Position numbers and translations under genes: made by a program
The notes under the pieces: generated by a model
What the model saw: only the letters and a program-made list of their open reading frames with translations
Told to the model about the DNA's origin: nothing
The model's database searches: none
Part shown: piece after piece, positions 10,847 through 23,069 of the stretch
How the letters are laid out: each line of letters opens with the position of its first letter
Numbering within the stretch: position 1 is the first letter of the stretch
Assembly: GCA_031763025.1 (NCBI GenBank)
Contig: JASSKH010000030.1
Coordinates: 6,067,495-6,131,494, forward strand
Source of the DNA: Macrocystis pyrifera
Taxonomy: Eukaryota > Sar > Phaeophyceae > Laminariales > Laminariaceae
Length of the DNA stretch: 64,000 nt
Direction: 5' to 3'

Positions 10847-12060
10847 ACCCGATGAGCTATCGAATCCCATGGGCTACTACATTCGAGGTCTATCTTCGAA
10901 AAATATATTAAAAAAAAAAAACGGCCTCAAGACGTGCCTCTTTATAGGGTAGTGTTGTCAGTTGAGAAAAGCCCCACCAGCCAGAACTTTTGACTTGCAA
11001 GGCAAAAAAAAATGCTACGAGGCCATAAGTAAGGCACGCCCCCCATCGTAGCACGTGTCCAACTGTGTGTTTCCTGATTTTTGTGTTGTAGCTGGAAAGG
11101 TCCGACAAGCAATAAAAGGAGGCGATTCCCAAGTGGGAGCTCTGAGAGGCCAGGGATGTACCAATGGAGCACGCTCAGAGGTCGAGATATCTATAAGTAG
11201 TTCTTTATCTTCCAACTGCATACATACGTACACTTACAGTAGCTTTTGATTTGAAACCTGTGATGGCCGCGTGAGGAGCTTGATATTTTGAAGCACGGCA
11301 GACTCATGCTACGCTGCGGTGCGGTGCGGTACGGTACGGTACGGTACGGGCTGCAGTTGTTGAGGCAACCAATTTCTCACTCGCGGTTCTCCTGAGGTGA
11401 GGAGCCTATATAGACTTGTTTGTGTACAATATCGATCGACCTCTGAGAGAGCCCCCTTTTCCTTGGCTACTTTTAATAGGATTAACAGCTCGGAAAAAAA
11501 ACTCCGTTATGTCGAGCCCTCACCGTGTCTTTGGAATCATGTTCTTTGGACACCTGGTAATATTGCAGTTCGACATATATTGTATATATATACCAGATAC
11601 AGCAGTACAACAGCAGCGAAAAATGTGGCCACGCGCTGTCAATACGTGAACTGGGATTGGTTCCTCTAGATACAATACTACTCCTGTATCTCAAAGGTTT
11701 TGGTCTTTGGGCCCAAGGGCGGAAATAAATGATGACGTACGGATTTCCGTCTCTGGACTGTATCGTGTACGAATTCTGTATCATGTACTGTACCACCTAC
11801 CTAGTGCCTGTACGGTATCTGCACAGTACGGATCCCAGGTCTGGCAAAGTAAGCGTCAAACCTGTGTACACAAAAGCGCTCCCTCATTTTCGACGGACAC
11901 TATTCCGTCCCACCCCAAGCATATACTATTAAAATTGCTGATGATGCGCATGTACTGCTGTGGTACCATACATAGCTCGTCGTGGACGTTGCACTAAAAG
12001 TACGCATTAAATAGAATGGCATTTTCCTGAACATGCGCATACCAGTAGGATTTACGACCT
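10847..12060. other. No gene recognised
   Basis: Small overlapping open frames on both strands, without domains or a compatible exon chain. A short GGTAC/GGTGC run occurs near 11320-11348. Nothing else supportable. Confidence 0.4.
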
Positions 12061-12068
12061 CCCCTCCG

Positions 12069-12095
12069 AATATATATATATATATATATATATAT
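12069..12095. repeat. (TA)n microsatellite
   Basis: Perfect TA dinucleotide run of about 13 units. Confidence 0.95.
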
Positions 12096-12600
12096 CTGTC
12101 GTCGTTGTCCTGCGAACGATGTATTTAGATGCTCTCCTTTAGATACGTAATTTACAAGTAGTACTACTGCTGTAGCCCTACGAGCTGCTGGACCTCCGAG
12201 ATCAAAGCGCAGCGGGTTCGACCCTACGGCCTTTAGGCATTGCACTGCCTACTCCTTTCTATCGTCGTTGTCCTGCGTATCTTTGGGATCGTTTCCTTTC
12301 ACAGCAGCACCGGTACCACACCGGGGGGGGGAATGCACGTATAGATAGACGCAGTTTACGGATTCGGTGGCTGACCAGTACGAGTAGAATTTAGAAGCTG
12401 CCCTATCATGTTATTAGAAGCCCGCCGGGAAAGGGAGAAAATATAGCGAGCGGCCAAGCGATACGGCGATGACGGTCACAAAAACCGCGTTGGGTTGAGG
12501 CTGCTGCTGCTGCTGTTGCTGCTACTGCTGCTCGCTGCTGTAATTATGGGGGCGAGAGCGCCCCGTCCACAATCGAACAGACTTCGAATGACAGAAAGAG

Positions 12601-12960
12601 ATGGAGGCAAAGGGGCAAAATTACTCGCATGTTGCGTCGCGTAAAGCCAGACGGATACGGAGCTCCACATGGTGCTTTCAGCCCATATCAGTACGGAAAG
12701 CTCTGTGTAAAGGTGTAGGGAGCAAGCAGGGTGTAGGATCTTCGTATTATTCTCTGCCCGACCTGTCTATCCATGGAAGTTTTCTCGATGCACCTCTTTT
12801 TGGCAAGACTGCGTCGCACTTTTACGGCCTCGATTTTCCGACATCCTCGACCAGTTCCGGGCATGCGCGGAGCCGCAGGCGGGCGTCAGCCCGCCGCGGC
12901 GAAGCCCCCTTTCGTACTTACCTAATGCATTTTTGGGTCCGATGTGCTTTTTGCAAATAA
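12601..12960 (+). CDS. Hypothetical ORF, 119 residues
   Basis: ATG-initiated single open frame with mixed composition, a middle part SYYSLPDLSIHGSFLDAPL and a basic stretch RSRRRASARRGEAPF near the end. The basic stretch is encoded by a GC-rich hairpin, GGCGGGCGTCAGCCCGCC. No family is recognised and no splice sites or neighbours support it. The length is only marginally above chance in this sequence, so it may be spurious. Confidence 0.2.
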   Translation: MEAKGQNYSHVASRKARRIRSSTWCFQPISVRKALCKGVGSKQGVGSSYYSLPDLSIHGSFLDAPLFGKTASHFYGLDFPTSSTSSGHARSRRRASARRGEAPFRTYLMHFWVRCAFCK

Positions 12961-13017
12961 GTTTTTGTCGAATAACTACGAGTACGGTAGCCCTTGTGTA
13001 CGTACGGGAAGTACTAT

Positions 13018-13123
13018 TTACGCGGGACCATAGTAAATAGGACCAAATATTGTTAAGAAAAAATAGGTCAATGTATGGGTTTTTGTGTGTACCGTAGGTC
13101 CTATTTACTATGGGCCCCCGTTA
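13018..13123 (+). mobile_element. F1 MITE
   Basis: Arms TTACGCGGGACCATAGTAAA and TTACTATGGGCCCCCGTTA. Core GGTTTTTGTGTGTACCGTAG. Confidence 0.88.
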
Positions 13124-13272
13124 TACGGCGTGAACACAGCAGCAATCAGAACCAAACAAGGTGTGTGAAAACAGGGACATATGCCTGGGAATGCCTGGTT
13201 GTTGGGGTCCATCGTGGGTTGTGATTAGTATGTATATCCCCTTACCCCAACCTCGTCCCCGGCGATATAAAC

Positions 13273-13492
13273 CCGCCTCAAAAGCGGTTCTTAGTAGGAT
13301 GTAGCTCGCCCTTCATGCGACTCGCCCCACGCCTCACGGCGCTTCGCGCTTGGTGCAAGCGTAATTGTCTGCCTGATCCGTGAAAACGCGTTGTGCTTCG
13401 TCCCGGCACTGTACGAAGGGAGGGGATGTGAGGGTCTGTGATAATACGGCTATGCATGACATGACATGAGTCACGAGTAACCCCCCCCCCCC
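13273..13492 (+). mobile_element. PC1 repeat, 3' part
   Basis: Runs from CGCCTCAAAAGCGGTTCTTA to a poly-C run of ten. The junction before the C run is altered (GAGTCACGAGTAACCC instead of GAGTACACCC). Confidence 0.8.
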
Positions 13493-13581
13493 TGTGATAC
13501 ATAGCTTACAGATTGCTGTTATTATCGAGTTCGATTGTTACGGTGGTATGGAATAGAGTTCTTATGCCGTGTACTACGGTC

Positions 13582-13770
13582 AAGATAACACACCCCCTCG
13601 GACAAATTTCAAACCCGGTTTCCCCCAAAGCATGGGGAGGGCACACGCACAACAAAAAATGGTGGCTTCGTCGAGAAGGTTGCGTAGACGCATCGCTCGT
13701 CGTACTCAGTTGTCGAGAAAGAAACCCAGCTTTGAAAATCGTCCAAGGGGGTGTGTTATCTTATCACCCT
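13582..13770 (-). mobile_element. Foldback element, family F5, copy 2
   Basis: Inverted relative of 1766-2022: AAGATAACACACCCCCTCGG on the left, GGGGGTGTGTTATCTTATC on the right. The inner part keeps GCGTAGACGCATCGCTCGTC in opposite orientation to copy 1. Confidence 0.65.
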
Positions 13771-13875
13771 GGTGTGATAGTGTGATGCGGTACTATATTC
13801 AAGCGAAGAGACTCAGAAGAATTAGGCGCTCTACTAACGTATATCCCTCGACCATGGACGCATCGGCGTTGTGAA

Positions 13876-13983
13876 TTACGGGGGACCATACTAGTAAATA
13901 GGACCAAATATTGTTGGTAACAATAGCGAAATACATAGGTTTTTGTGTGTGCCCTAGGTCCTATTTAATATGCCCCCCCGCAA
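13876..13983 (+). mobile_element. F1 MITE
   Basis: TTACGGGGGACCATACTAGT at the left with a small insertion in the arm; the right arm AATATGCCCCCCCGCAA is diverged. Confidence 0.85.
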
Positions 13984-13989
13984 TACTAG

Positions 13990-15580
13990 CATTTCCCGGT
14001 GATACTTTATTGGCTGAAAGAAATCTGACGGACGGGCTCCTTGAGGAACTGAAGAACTCGCCTGTAACCCAATGTCACTTGGGAATACCATTTTTGGTGT
14101 CCGAAAAACAAAAATAAAACACTTTTGTGTACCCAAGCCCTTAGATTGTTGGTCGGGTTAAGCCCTGGGATTATTGGTCGAGGGTTAAACGTTTCAGTTT
14201 TTTTTTTTTTTTTTTAGCTCGGTTTTCGTGTGAGGCACGAAGCTCCTCCAGTGAGGTAGGTGCCGCAGAAATTTGTAGGTGCACCCTTACCATTGTGTAC
14301 TCGCTCGAGAAGCTTTGCCGACGAACGCGGAGGGGCGAAGGATTAATTGCACCCCATCCATCCCTGCAAGCGAGCAAGCAAGTGGCACTGCATCGCGCTC
14401 ATACTGTGTAAATACCAGTACGTTTTTTCACTGAAGAAAAGCCGCATTTTTTTCTCTGTGTGGTAAAAGAAGGAAACGATGCCTGCCGTGTCCACGAAAA
14501 TAACATTATCTCCTCATCAAAGAAAAGGTCCTGTTTCTGAGGCGGCAAAGAAAAAGTCCTGCGTGTGAGGCGGCATGGACCCAACCAGCCCTCCACACTT
14601 TTTGTTTTCGCCCTAAAAAGTCGCGCAGTTGTCCGTCGTTTTTGAATGGTACTTGAATGGTAATTCAACGGTACTTCAACGGCACTTCAAGGGTTGACGG
14701 ATGCATTTCTTCCATACGAATTAACAACCTTGAGAGTACCATACGAAACCGTAGTGAGCACAACATAAAAACACCCTTACCTCTACATGTCCTTGAACAT
14801 TGTGCCCTCTACACAACTATTGAAGGTGCGGAACCTTCTCACTCCCGCGGTGCGAAGCTCGGGAACGCGGCAACAATCCGGCAGGTGCACCAACAACAAC
14901 CACCGCCACCACCACCACCACAACCTCGAGCGGCGAAGCACGACGCAAAACGCCGCAACATCGAGAGAACCACCACCACCACGGCGAGAGCGGAGCAACC
15001 GCCCGCTCTCGTGGCAAGGCGGCGGACTGCCGCTGTCGTCCTCTAAGACGAAAGAAAAGGGGGGCAAAAAAGATCAAGGAAACGGGAAAACTCACCACGA
15101 CAAGACGCGAGGGGGGGCTCGTATCGTGAGTTTCCCTGTCTGCAGTAGCATCAGTGACGGTGGCACCATGGGGAAACGGTGTGGGCGAGAACGAGGGGGT
15201 GGGGGGCGCGCAAAAAAAAAAAAAAACGGACAACTGAGGCGGTGGTTGTGACTGGTTTGGCTCGGACGCATGACGAATACGGGGGCGACGACTTCGCGAC
15301 GGTGGCGACACCCCCGAACAATCCGGTCTTGGGACGGGTGCGCGGCGGGCGTACGGAGTCACAGTCGGGAATCCACGCTGGAGGAAGAGAGCGTAGTACG
15401 TACAAGCATCATCCTCATCATCACCATCCTCATGACTTTTCGCGGACGGGGTCAGAGCCGAAGATGAACACCGGTAACGGAAGTCAGCGGTACACGCATC
15501 AGTTTTCGTTATCGACGCCATTTTTAGGCATCGTCGAGAGAGCCCCTCCTGCCACCACCACGACGATGGTAGCGACCGCG
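13990..15580. other. Low-complexity region without a supportable gene
   Basis: Open frames up to 234 residues exist on both strands between 14817 and 15521, but they overlap head on and are built from CAC, ACC, CCG and poly-A/G tracts (His-, Pro-, Arg- and Val-runs). No domain is seen. An exon could be hidden here; the sequence alone does not decide. Confidence 0.35.
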
Positions 15581-15588
15581 ATGACCAG

Positions 15589-15980
15589 GACCACCGCTGT
15601 CTCTGTGGTCGCCGGGAACGACGACGACGACGACGACGAGAAGGGGGGGAGGAGGAGGAGGAGGAAGAGGAGGAGGAGGAGGAGGCGGAGGAGGAGGAGG
15701 AGGAGGAGGAGGAGGCGCTAAAAACTGTGAGAAAGCTCCGTCTACATTGTCCTCGTTGTCAGAGAGGCCGCCACGGCGCAGCAAGGCAAAGGGAAAGCCG
15801 GGTGTTGCTGTTGCAGCAGGGCAGCCCCCGCCACAAGAGCACTTGAAGTGGGGGGGTTTCGGGCCCAGTCACGTGCCGCGATTCTTCCGCGGGAGGTTCG
15901 GTGTTGCAGGCGAAAAGAAGAGGCTGAGTGGTCGGAGAGCTGATGGTGTTGGTGGGTCGGATAGCGAAGCTGTACTGTAG
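15589..15980 (+). CDS. Possible exon with Gly run, ending in a stop
   Basis: After ATGACCAG, which could be an acceptor, one frame stays open through an (AGG)n run read as poly-Gly. It then reads AKNCEKAPSTLSSLSERPPR, FGPSHVPRFFRGRFGVAG and RADGVGGSDSEAVL to a TAG. The last ~75 residues look protein-like and not repetitive, but the opposite strand is also open (15742-16107). No function is recognised. Confidence 0.2.
15645..15717. repeat. (AGG)n microsatellite
   Basis: About 24 units of AGG with a few GCG and AAG interruptions. Confidence 0.95.
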
Positions 15981-16375
15981 AGGAGAGTGGTATCAATATG
16001 TACGGAATCAGCTGGTCAAACGATGGTTGATTGCCTTCTAGCCAACGACGGGGTACCGTGGGTACCCCGATTTTAAGGTGGGGTGCAGCAGTGGGTAAGA
16101 GAAGCACCCCGTGCTGCGATATAGACGAAGCACTTTAGTGGTCCAAAACATTTCTGGTTGACGGGGGCTTTCTTAACCGAGGGATTTTTCCCCAAGAATA
16201 TCGTCGGAAAGCCATGACGATTTCTCAAATAAGGCGTGTCTTATCAAGTGTGTATCGAGGCCATGGGTTTCGTAATCTTGACAGTATATTTTGGTGACAG
16301 CTCTGCATGATCTAGCTCATGTTGCTGGGTGGGCACATACAACGGGCACTCCACCCCCCCCCCCCCCTTAAAGCT

Positions 16376-16670
16376 CCACCTCCAAAGCGGTTCTTAGTAA
16401 GATGCAGCTAACCCCCATCATGCGACTCGCCCAACACCTTACTGCGCTTGCGCGCTTGGTGCAAGCCATGTCTGCCTGGTCGGTGAAAACCCGACGTGCT
16501 TCGTCCCGGCATTGTAGGGAGACGAGGGTCTATGGTCATAAGACTAGGGCCATGCATGATATCGAGTATACCCCGCCCCCCCTGCAGCTCACTCGTCATA
16601 CGATTCGCCGAATACCTCACGTTTCGATTTCGCTCTTGGTAAGCAAAAGCCTGCCTGGTTGGTGAAAACT
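16376..16670 (+). mobile_element. PC1 repeat, 3' part plus a second partial unit
   Basis: First unit from TCCAAAGCGGTTCTTAGTAA to GAGTATACCCCGCCCCCC (16581). It is followed by CTGCAGCTCACTCGTCATAC...CCTGCCTGGTTGGTGAAAAC, the start of another unit that stops at a TACCTGGTA 9-mer (16670-16678). Confidence 0.8.
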
Positions 16671-16678
16671 ACCTGGTA

Positions 16679-17395
16679 TATGGGTTGGGTTGGCGTCGGT
16701 CGGCAACGACACTGTAAAACATGCCGCTCACTACGTGAGCTAGACATCCAGGGTACCGTTTTTTTTTTTTTTTTTTTGGCGGTCGCCCACAGCTGGTCGT
16801 CTAGTTAGATCATTTGTGCGAAGTAAATAACCTTTACTCTGCACAAGCGAATTGATCGTATCACGTAGTGTTTTAGGTACGGCACCCAAGAGGCAGTTAC
16901 ATAGTACTCCCATTGCTGTCTCTGGAAGTGGCCATACCGGAAATTAAACTAACTCATTGAAGCTGTCATCCGTATGCAAGTCCGCCTCACAAGCGGTTCT
17001 TAGTAGGATGCAGCTCGCCCTTCATGCGACTCGCCGGACACCTCACGGCGCTTCGCGCTTGGTGCACGCAATGTCTGCCTGGTCGGTGAAAACCCGACAT
17101 GCTCCGTCCCGGCATTGTAGGGATGCGAGGGTCTATGGTCATACGACTACGGCCATGCATGAGATCGAGTACATCTCTCCTATCGAGTACACCCCCCCCC
17201 CCCCCCCTGCAGCTCACTCGTCCTACGATTCGCCGAATACCTCACGTTTCGATTTCGCTCTTGGTAAGCAAAAGCCTGCCTGGTTGGTGAAAACCTGACG
17301 TGCTCGGTCCCGGCATTGTAGAGATGCGGGGGTCCATGGTCATACGACTACGGCCAAGCATGATGTCGAGTACACCCCCCACCCTCCCACCCTCA
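16679..17395 (+). mobile_element. PC1 repeat, full-length copy plus tandem partial unit
   Basis: The full unit, 16679-17206, matches the long copies at 4302 and 31719, including the internal poly-T (16758-16778) and GCTGTCTCTGGAAGTGG. After its poly-C run a second 3' unit follows (17207-17395), starting CTGCAGCTCACTCGTCCTAC and ending GTCGAGTACACCCCCC. The same CTGCAGCTCACTCGTC junction occurs at 16582, so the two-unit arrangement was itself duplicated. Confidence 0.8.
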
Positions 17396-17534
17396 CCCCT
17401 ACGGTGCATGTTTTCATTACTTTATTGTCACGGTGCCTGTCTTCATATTCCTTCCCCGTCGACTCGTGTGGAATAAGAGCCGCTGACCGCGTGAAAATAG
17501 TGTAAGCAATACCAGGTACAAGGTATAAACTACG

Positions 17535-17564
17535 ATAATGATGATGATGATGATGATGATGATA
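17535..17564. repeat. (ATG)n microsatellite
   Basis: About ten perfect ATG/GAT units. Confidence 0.95.
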
Positions 17565-17659
17565 GCGATCTCACACTAGCTCCTTCGACCGAAATCTACT
17601 ATCCCGTGGTCACAAAACAATAGAGCTAGGAGACAGCACGACATAAGTCACCAACTAAT

Positions 17660-17975
17660 TATTAGTCGGGCTACCGTAAAGAGTTAGTCGTTCCACGGAG
17701 GTGTCGACGTATCCGACTTATCGGCTTTCTAGACTCGGACTATTCTGTAGGAAGGATGGTTTGTTGGATGCTGGAGGCATTTTTTCTACTTCTTGTTTGG
17801 GCAGGGAGGGCTGTGATTTGACTCGCTTCGCTCGCTCTACTTCAAGTCGGCAAGTCGGCTGACCATCAGCTCTGGGTTTAGGCCGACTTGCCGATTAAAG
17901 TCGGTTAGTCAGTCGGCTACAGTCATCTACCGATTAGTTGTTAGTCGTGAGAAGCTACCGAGTCACATCTCTACA
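17660..17975 (+). repeat. Dispersed repeat F7, copy 1
   Basis: Shares order and sequence with 25790-26090: GGAGGT(G/A)..GAC, TGTAGGAAGGAT, GGGCAGGG, CTCGCTTCGCTC, then CGACTTGCCGA(C/T)TAAA and TTTAGTCGTGA-like ends. Contains short inverted AGTCGG/CCGACT pairs. No coding content. Confidence 0.65.
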
Positions 17976-17979
17976 AAAC

Positions 17980-20365
17980 ATGCGACAATCGCCGTCCCGA
18001 TCGAAGAAAAACAAGCACGAGTACCAGGTATATATACACACAGTAATAGACGCGTGCCACAATCGGCACAGCACTTTTTCGCTTTTTTTTTTTCTGACTG
18101 CTTGGTCTCCTTGACCCGAAACCGTCGGAATGCCATGTTTTTTTTTTGCAGTATGACTTTTTGTGCTTAGGCCTTGGGAGTATTCATCGGGTTGTAAACT
18201 CTTTTTTTTCTCTAAATCGGTTTTTGGGTGAGATACATACCAGGTAGCTTCTTTAGGTCAAGACAGGAACCCCAGAAAACACTGGTACACCTCTACCCTC
18301 AAGCACGACGTGAGATTATGTTAGTTCCGAAAGAACCGCATGGAAACACGTCACGAAAGACTGCGTGCCGACTACCAGTTAAACGCGTCCGGGCGCCTCA
18401 CACCGCAATCGCATACCTTAGCACCTTGTTACTGTCGGAGAGGTTTGGAAATTCGTACACGATGTTCCCACGGGACAACCAACGGTGGCAGAAGCCCTAA
18501 TGAACTAGGCTACAAGTTTCGGGACATTAAGGAAGAGAAAGAACCCGCAGAAAGGATACGAGTTAAACGAGCGACGACATTGAGATAAGAGGAGGGTCAA
18601 CAAGTATGGGCGTGACCTCATGCCGCTGCAGGGAGACCTCGTTGACCCCAAACTATATACGAATTAACCTACGACGCGATGTTACGACAGTACTCTGAAA
18701 CAGAAAGAGGGGACGCCCGCAGGGTGGATCCCTCTTCGAGAAAGCCTCATCGTTGTACTAAGGGCCAGCGATTGAGTATCACTCCGTGAGCGATGTCGCA
18801 GCTCTACAACGGCACGACAAAGCAGAAGGAAGTTAGGAAAAAACAGGCCTTCCCGCCCGCCCGACAACAGCGACGTCAGTTTCTGTTAGTGCTTATTTTA
18901 CCGGGGTACCCACTCTCTGTGACAAGGTGCCGCGTTGATTGCCAGACAAATTAACGCGGGAGTAGTAACCCCGAGCGAGAGTCTCCGCGCTGGTCGCAGC
19001 AGGAGACATCACTGATCCCAAGCTATATACCAGGTACGAAACAACCTACGACGCGATTTTATAGCAGTACACCTCTACCTTGAGTGTGTGTCAACACGTG
19101 CACCGCAGTATCAGTGTGCGGTAGCGGAACGGAAATACTACGACGGGCTGTAGTATAAATACACCGTCGTTCCGTATCACTCGCAAATAACAAAAAAAAT
19201 CCCCGGAGAATATCCATGGTGTGCGTACCGTATTATACCCGAAAAAAGAAAAACACGGAGCAACAGGGTCAAGAGGGTCTCTCTAGACCCACCCACGCAC
19301 GTACCCACCCACCCACCCACCAGCCACGATCCAGGCAAGGTCAAGCACAAGCATTTCTCCCCGGCGGGGCTCCTCAATTTTCTATCCGATATATATATGT
19401 ATATATATGTTTTTTAAAGCAATACCAAAAAGGGAGATAAGCTCGCACAAGGGGTACGTGCGGTCGTTTGGATGAGCGCTCGTTTTTCTCTCGACAACAA
19501 ACGGTGCGGCTTGCTAAATTAATGTCCGAAAAAAAAAGTTTACTACTTTCGGAAGGCTCTAACTCGACCAGATCATTCTGCGAAGAAAAAACGCCGTATT
19601 GTTCGGTGTTAGCAAAAAAAATTTCCCCCCGTTATTCTGGAAACATCCCGCGCTGAGAAAAAAAAAACAAAAACAATCGCACCCCCCCCCTTGCACGACC
19701 TCTTTCGTATAAGGTATTACTGGCTGTTGATAGGCACCTATGTGGATTAACCCCCCATCGCGTGTGTCGGGGGGCGGGGGGTGACTTTTACGCATGTTGT
19801 TTCTCGAAAAAGCCGGTTGTTGGGGTAAGGGTCTTTTCAAAGGCCCCTCGAGTGAGCATGCCTCAGAAACCTTGCTACTGTACAGTATGTGCTATGTACG
19901 CCTACAGTACCGCAGCACAATTACTACCTGGTATATGGTACACCACTCTGGACGGGAATATAAGAGCCCTTGAGTGTTCTTAGTGTTTTTGAACAAACGA
20001 TCCAAATGTTTCTGCCCGTATAGCGGTATTCCGTCTCCCTACTGCGGTTCGTTTCATGTAAGTATTGGATTGGATGAGGCCTCCTGCGCCGGAAGGGCGG
20101 ATATCGTCGCCTGGTAAGCCCCCACCCACGCGCGCTGCGGTGGGCGCTTGGCTGGCGTATCGTATGTTCAGCGCGCAGTTAGTGCATGCTCGTACAGTAT
20201 CTTGGTGATGCTATTGGGAACAAGAACATGTTAACGTCGCGCGCTGACATCGCTACCGAATCGAGAAACTGGACACACAGAGAAAACCTTCGGCTGTGGC
20301 GAATGAGAACACAAGCCGTGTGCACCTCACGTCCAAACAACAACAGCTCTCGAGCATCACTGCTA
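17980..20365. other. No gene recognised; short repeats
   Basis: 18105-18230 resembles 38215-38345 (CGTCGGAATGCC, TTTTTGTG, CATCGGG). A ~60-bp segment recurs at about 18640-18690 and 19015-19065 (CCCAA(A/G)CTATATAC, CCTACGACGCGAT, ACAGTAC). Four TACC(A/T)GGTA 9-mers lie at 18022, 18238, 19028 and 19925. 19938-19980 is a left-end fragment of the F3 MITE. Open frames are short and unsupported. Confidence 0.45.
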
Positions 20366-20369
20366 CTGC

Positions 20370-20373
20370 TCGC

Positions 20374-20434
<61 letters not shown>

Positions 20435-20446
20435 GCTGTTGTTGTT
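20370..20446. repeat. (GTT)n microsatellite
   Basis: About 25 units. It makes poly-Val, poly-Leu, poly-Cys and poly-Gln frames on the two strands, none of which are taken as genes. Confidence 0.97.
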
Positions 20447-20699
20447 TGTTGCGGTGCACTGCCGCAGAGTTTTCACTGCTCATAACGCGTACTTTCTTGT
20501 TTGCAGTTGGGCGCGTGCAACTAACTGTCTGCTGTCGTTATGCATACCTGCCATACATCCTGCAGATTCGAGTTGTACGTACATGCGTAGTACTATGTAC
20601 AGCGTACAAACTCCGCAGCACACAAGGAACGATTGGTGCGGTTCGTCCGGGACGATGTTCTTCTTGAAACGCATGCTTGTACCTGGTACTGGTGCTAAA

Positions 20700-22210
20700 C
20701 ATTGAGCTATTTCCTCACAAGCGCGATGCTACTACAATAGTAGCGGCGAACGGCAACGGTAAAAAATACTAGACTGCTGCTGCAGTAGAGCTCTGTTAAC
20801 AGCGACAACGGGCCTGTATATCACGCACAGCATATATACGGCTGTATAAAGCTGAAAGTTCTCGGATGTTTCCATGGGTCGGTCCAGGATAAACAGCCAG
20901 GGGAGAGGAGTGAAATGTTGCCCTGATTTTGTTGTTATTGTTGTCGTTGGCTGTTGATACAGGTAGCGAAGAGAGCTACAGCCTTCGCGACAACGGGTCT
21001 ACATACATACCGCGCACAACCACATCATCCGGCAAGCTCAAATTGTTGGATTTTTATCGTCGGTGTAGGGTAAACAACCCCGGGGCGCGCGCGGGGGGGG
21101 GGGGGGGGGGGGGTGTACTCGATATCATACATGGCCGTAGTCGTCAAGTGGGGGGGGGGGTGGTGCAATGTTGTATTTGTTTTGTCGTTGTTGTTGTTGT
21201 TATCGTTGCCGTTAGCTGTTGATAGCGTCAGCGAAGGGAGCTAAACCTCTCAAGACAACGGGAGGAAACATCGCGCACAAACATCGGGCAATAGGTCTGT
21301 GTAGGATAAACAACCGGAGTGTGTGTATGAAGGAAATGTTGTATTTGCTATCATTGTTTGTCGTTGGTTGTTGGTGGCGAGTGGTAGCGGAGGGTATTGC
21401 TTGCCGATGCTGCCGGTACGCACCATAAACAAAGATAGCTTGCTTCGGTTCTTACTTCGTTTTCAACCCCCCCTCCGTCGGATGGATTCGGGGCACATAC
21501 AGACAAAATTATTCTCCGACTACGACGCACCTGGTATACAACGCAGTAGGTTATTTTTCGTTGAAACGGCACAGCAGTAGTAGGCGCGTGCCGGCATGAA
21601 CAGAAATATCGACAAAAGTCGGTACAACTTTTGCGATGGTGGTGATGATGGTGATGATGATGACGATGATATAACTTTCTTCGCAGTGATGAAAACGAAC
21701 CTGTCAGATTGTCTGTTTTCTTGCTGTCACGTACCAGGTACCAGACATTTACATATTGGGTTCGCCCAGCAGCGTACCACACCCTTGTGCACCCCTTGCG
21801 CACCACCCCCCGCGGCAGTCTGCCACGTGCGTTTTATCTTTTGATTTTTGGTGGGCACTTATGCCCCGGTCTAAGAGCGAGCGCTCCGTGGCAAGCCTAA
21901 GCAAGCACTCCTTGACGACAGGATTGCTCTTATCTGTGGCGGACAGCATGTATTTTGTTTTTTAGACGGAAGCCGTCAGATCGAAAACATACTCAAAAGT
22001 CATATTTGTAAGCTTGGTGTGATACTATTAATAGTGATCATTCGATCGCGCGTTCCACGGGGCGTGCACGTAGGTTTTTCAGAATTGTCTACAAAATGAA
22101 TCCAGGTTCCAAAGCGACTGAATCGCCACCTACCAAGCATGCCACACAGGTGGCATAGGTTTTAGAATACAGGCGGGACATGCCGATTCGGCTACACTCT
22201 GAAAATCCCG
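20700..22210. other. No gene recognised; GTT-rich repeats and poly-G
   Basis: Two related segments around 20915-21000 and 21160-21260 share GTTGTTATTGTTGTCGTTG-like runs, a GCTGTTGATA core and AGCGAAG(A/G)GAGCTA. A third diverged one is at 21330-21400. 21088-21150 has two poly-G runs around TGTACTCGATATCATACATG, a minus-strand PC1 end fragment. A GATGATG repeat is at 21637-21670. Confidence 0.5.
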
Positions 22211-22215
22211 AACTA

Positions 22216-22318
22216 TTACGGGGGACCTATAGTAAATAGGACCAAATATTATGATTAAAATACGGTAGGTAAATATATAGGTTTTTGTGTGTACCGTAGG
22301 TCCTATTTAAATGGTCGC
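22216..22318 (+). mobile_element. F1 MITE, right end decayed
   Basis: Left TTACGGGGGACCTATAGTAA. The right arm stops at CCTATTTAAATGGTCGCAC, so the terminal CCCCCGTAA is lost. Confidence 0.85.
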
Positions 22319-22437
22319 ACACATGGGGGTGCGGTGGTCATCTTTCAGCGCTCGATTTTACCAAAACCTAGGAAGGTTGCTTTCCGGGAAGACCTGGTCG
22401 AGGCAGATAGGTAGAGAGCCTTCCCGAAGACATACCA

Positions 22438-22563
22438 TTACGGGGGACTATAGTAAATAGGACCAAATGTTGTGAGTAAAAATAGATGAATATATATATA
22501 TATATATATAGGTTTTTAGTGCGTACCGTAGGTCCTATTTACCATTAATATGGTCCCCCGTCA
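22438..22563 (+). mobile_element. F1 MITE with internal (TA)n expansion
   Basis: Arms TTACGGGGGACTATAGTAAA and ATATGGTCCCCCGTCA. The internal TATATA of the consensus has grown to about 22 bases, making this copy longer. Confidence 0.88.
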
Positions 22564-22979
22564 TAGTAGGGTTCGAATTTTTGGGCACCATCACCACCGT
22601 TCCTATCGAGAAAACGAGAGAGCGCTTAAAAACGATCGCACCCCTCACTGCTGTGCGAACTCGACACTATTCTTTGCGGAAAGCTACTGCTGCAGCTTTG
22701 TCTGTGGTGGGCAACCCATACCAGGTGCAATACCTGGTACGAACAGTATTTTAGTATATATACAGGCGGGACATGCCCATCTGGCCGCTCTGAAATTCCC
22801 GAACTATCGTCTTTAGTCTTATCTTTTTATCCAATGGGTCTCTATTGAAAGAGGCGTTCCCACTAACTGCTCCCCCTTTGGCGCTTCGTTCGGAGCGGGA
22901 CCGCGTGCCACGATGCGTGGGGTATCAGCACTTTTTCGGCCTTCGGCTAAACTATTCCTGGCATGACCGGGCTCCTCAA

Positions 22980-23069
22980 CCCCTTCAGGACTGCAGTCCC
23001 GTCTCGGGGACAAACCAGTCAAATTCTAAGTAGTTTGTCCCCAAAACTGGACTGCAGTCCTATGAGGGC
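22980..23069. mobile_element. F2 MITE
   Basis: Left CCCCTTCAGGACTGCAGTCC, right CCCCAAAACTGGACTGCAGT. Outer ends CCCCTTCAGG and CCTATGAGGG pair. Confidence 0.88.

Noticed and set aside
14817-15521. Minus-strand 234-residue frame with Val, Pro and Phe runs
   Set aside because: Overlaps similar plus-strand frames, made of low-complexity tracts, no domain; left undecided rather than called.
20253-20667. Poly-Val, poly-Cys, poly-Leu and poly-Gln frames
   Set aside because: Products of the (GTT)n microsatellite in different frames; nothing protein-like outside the run.
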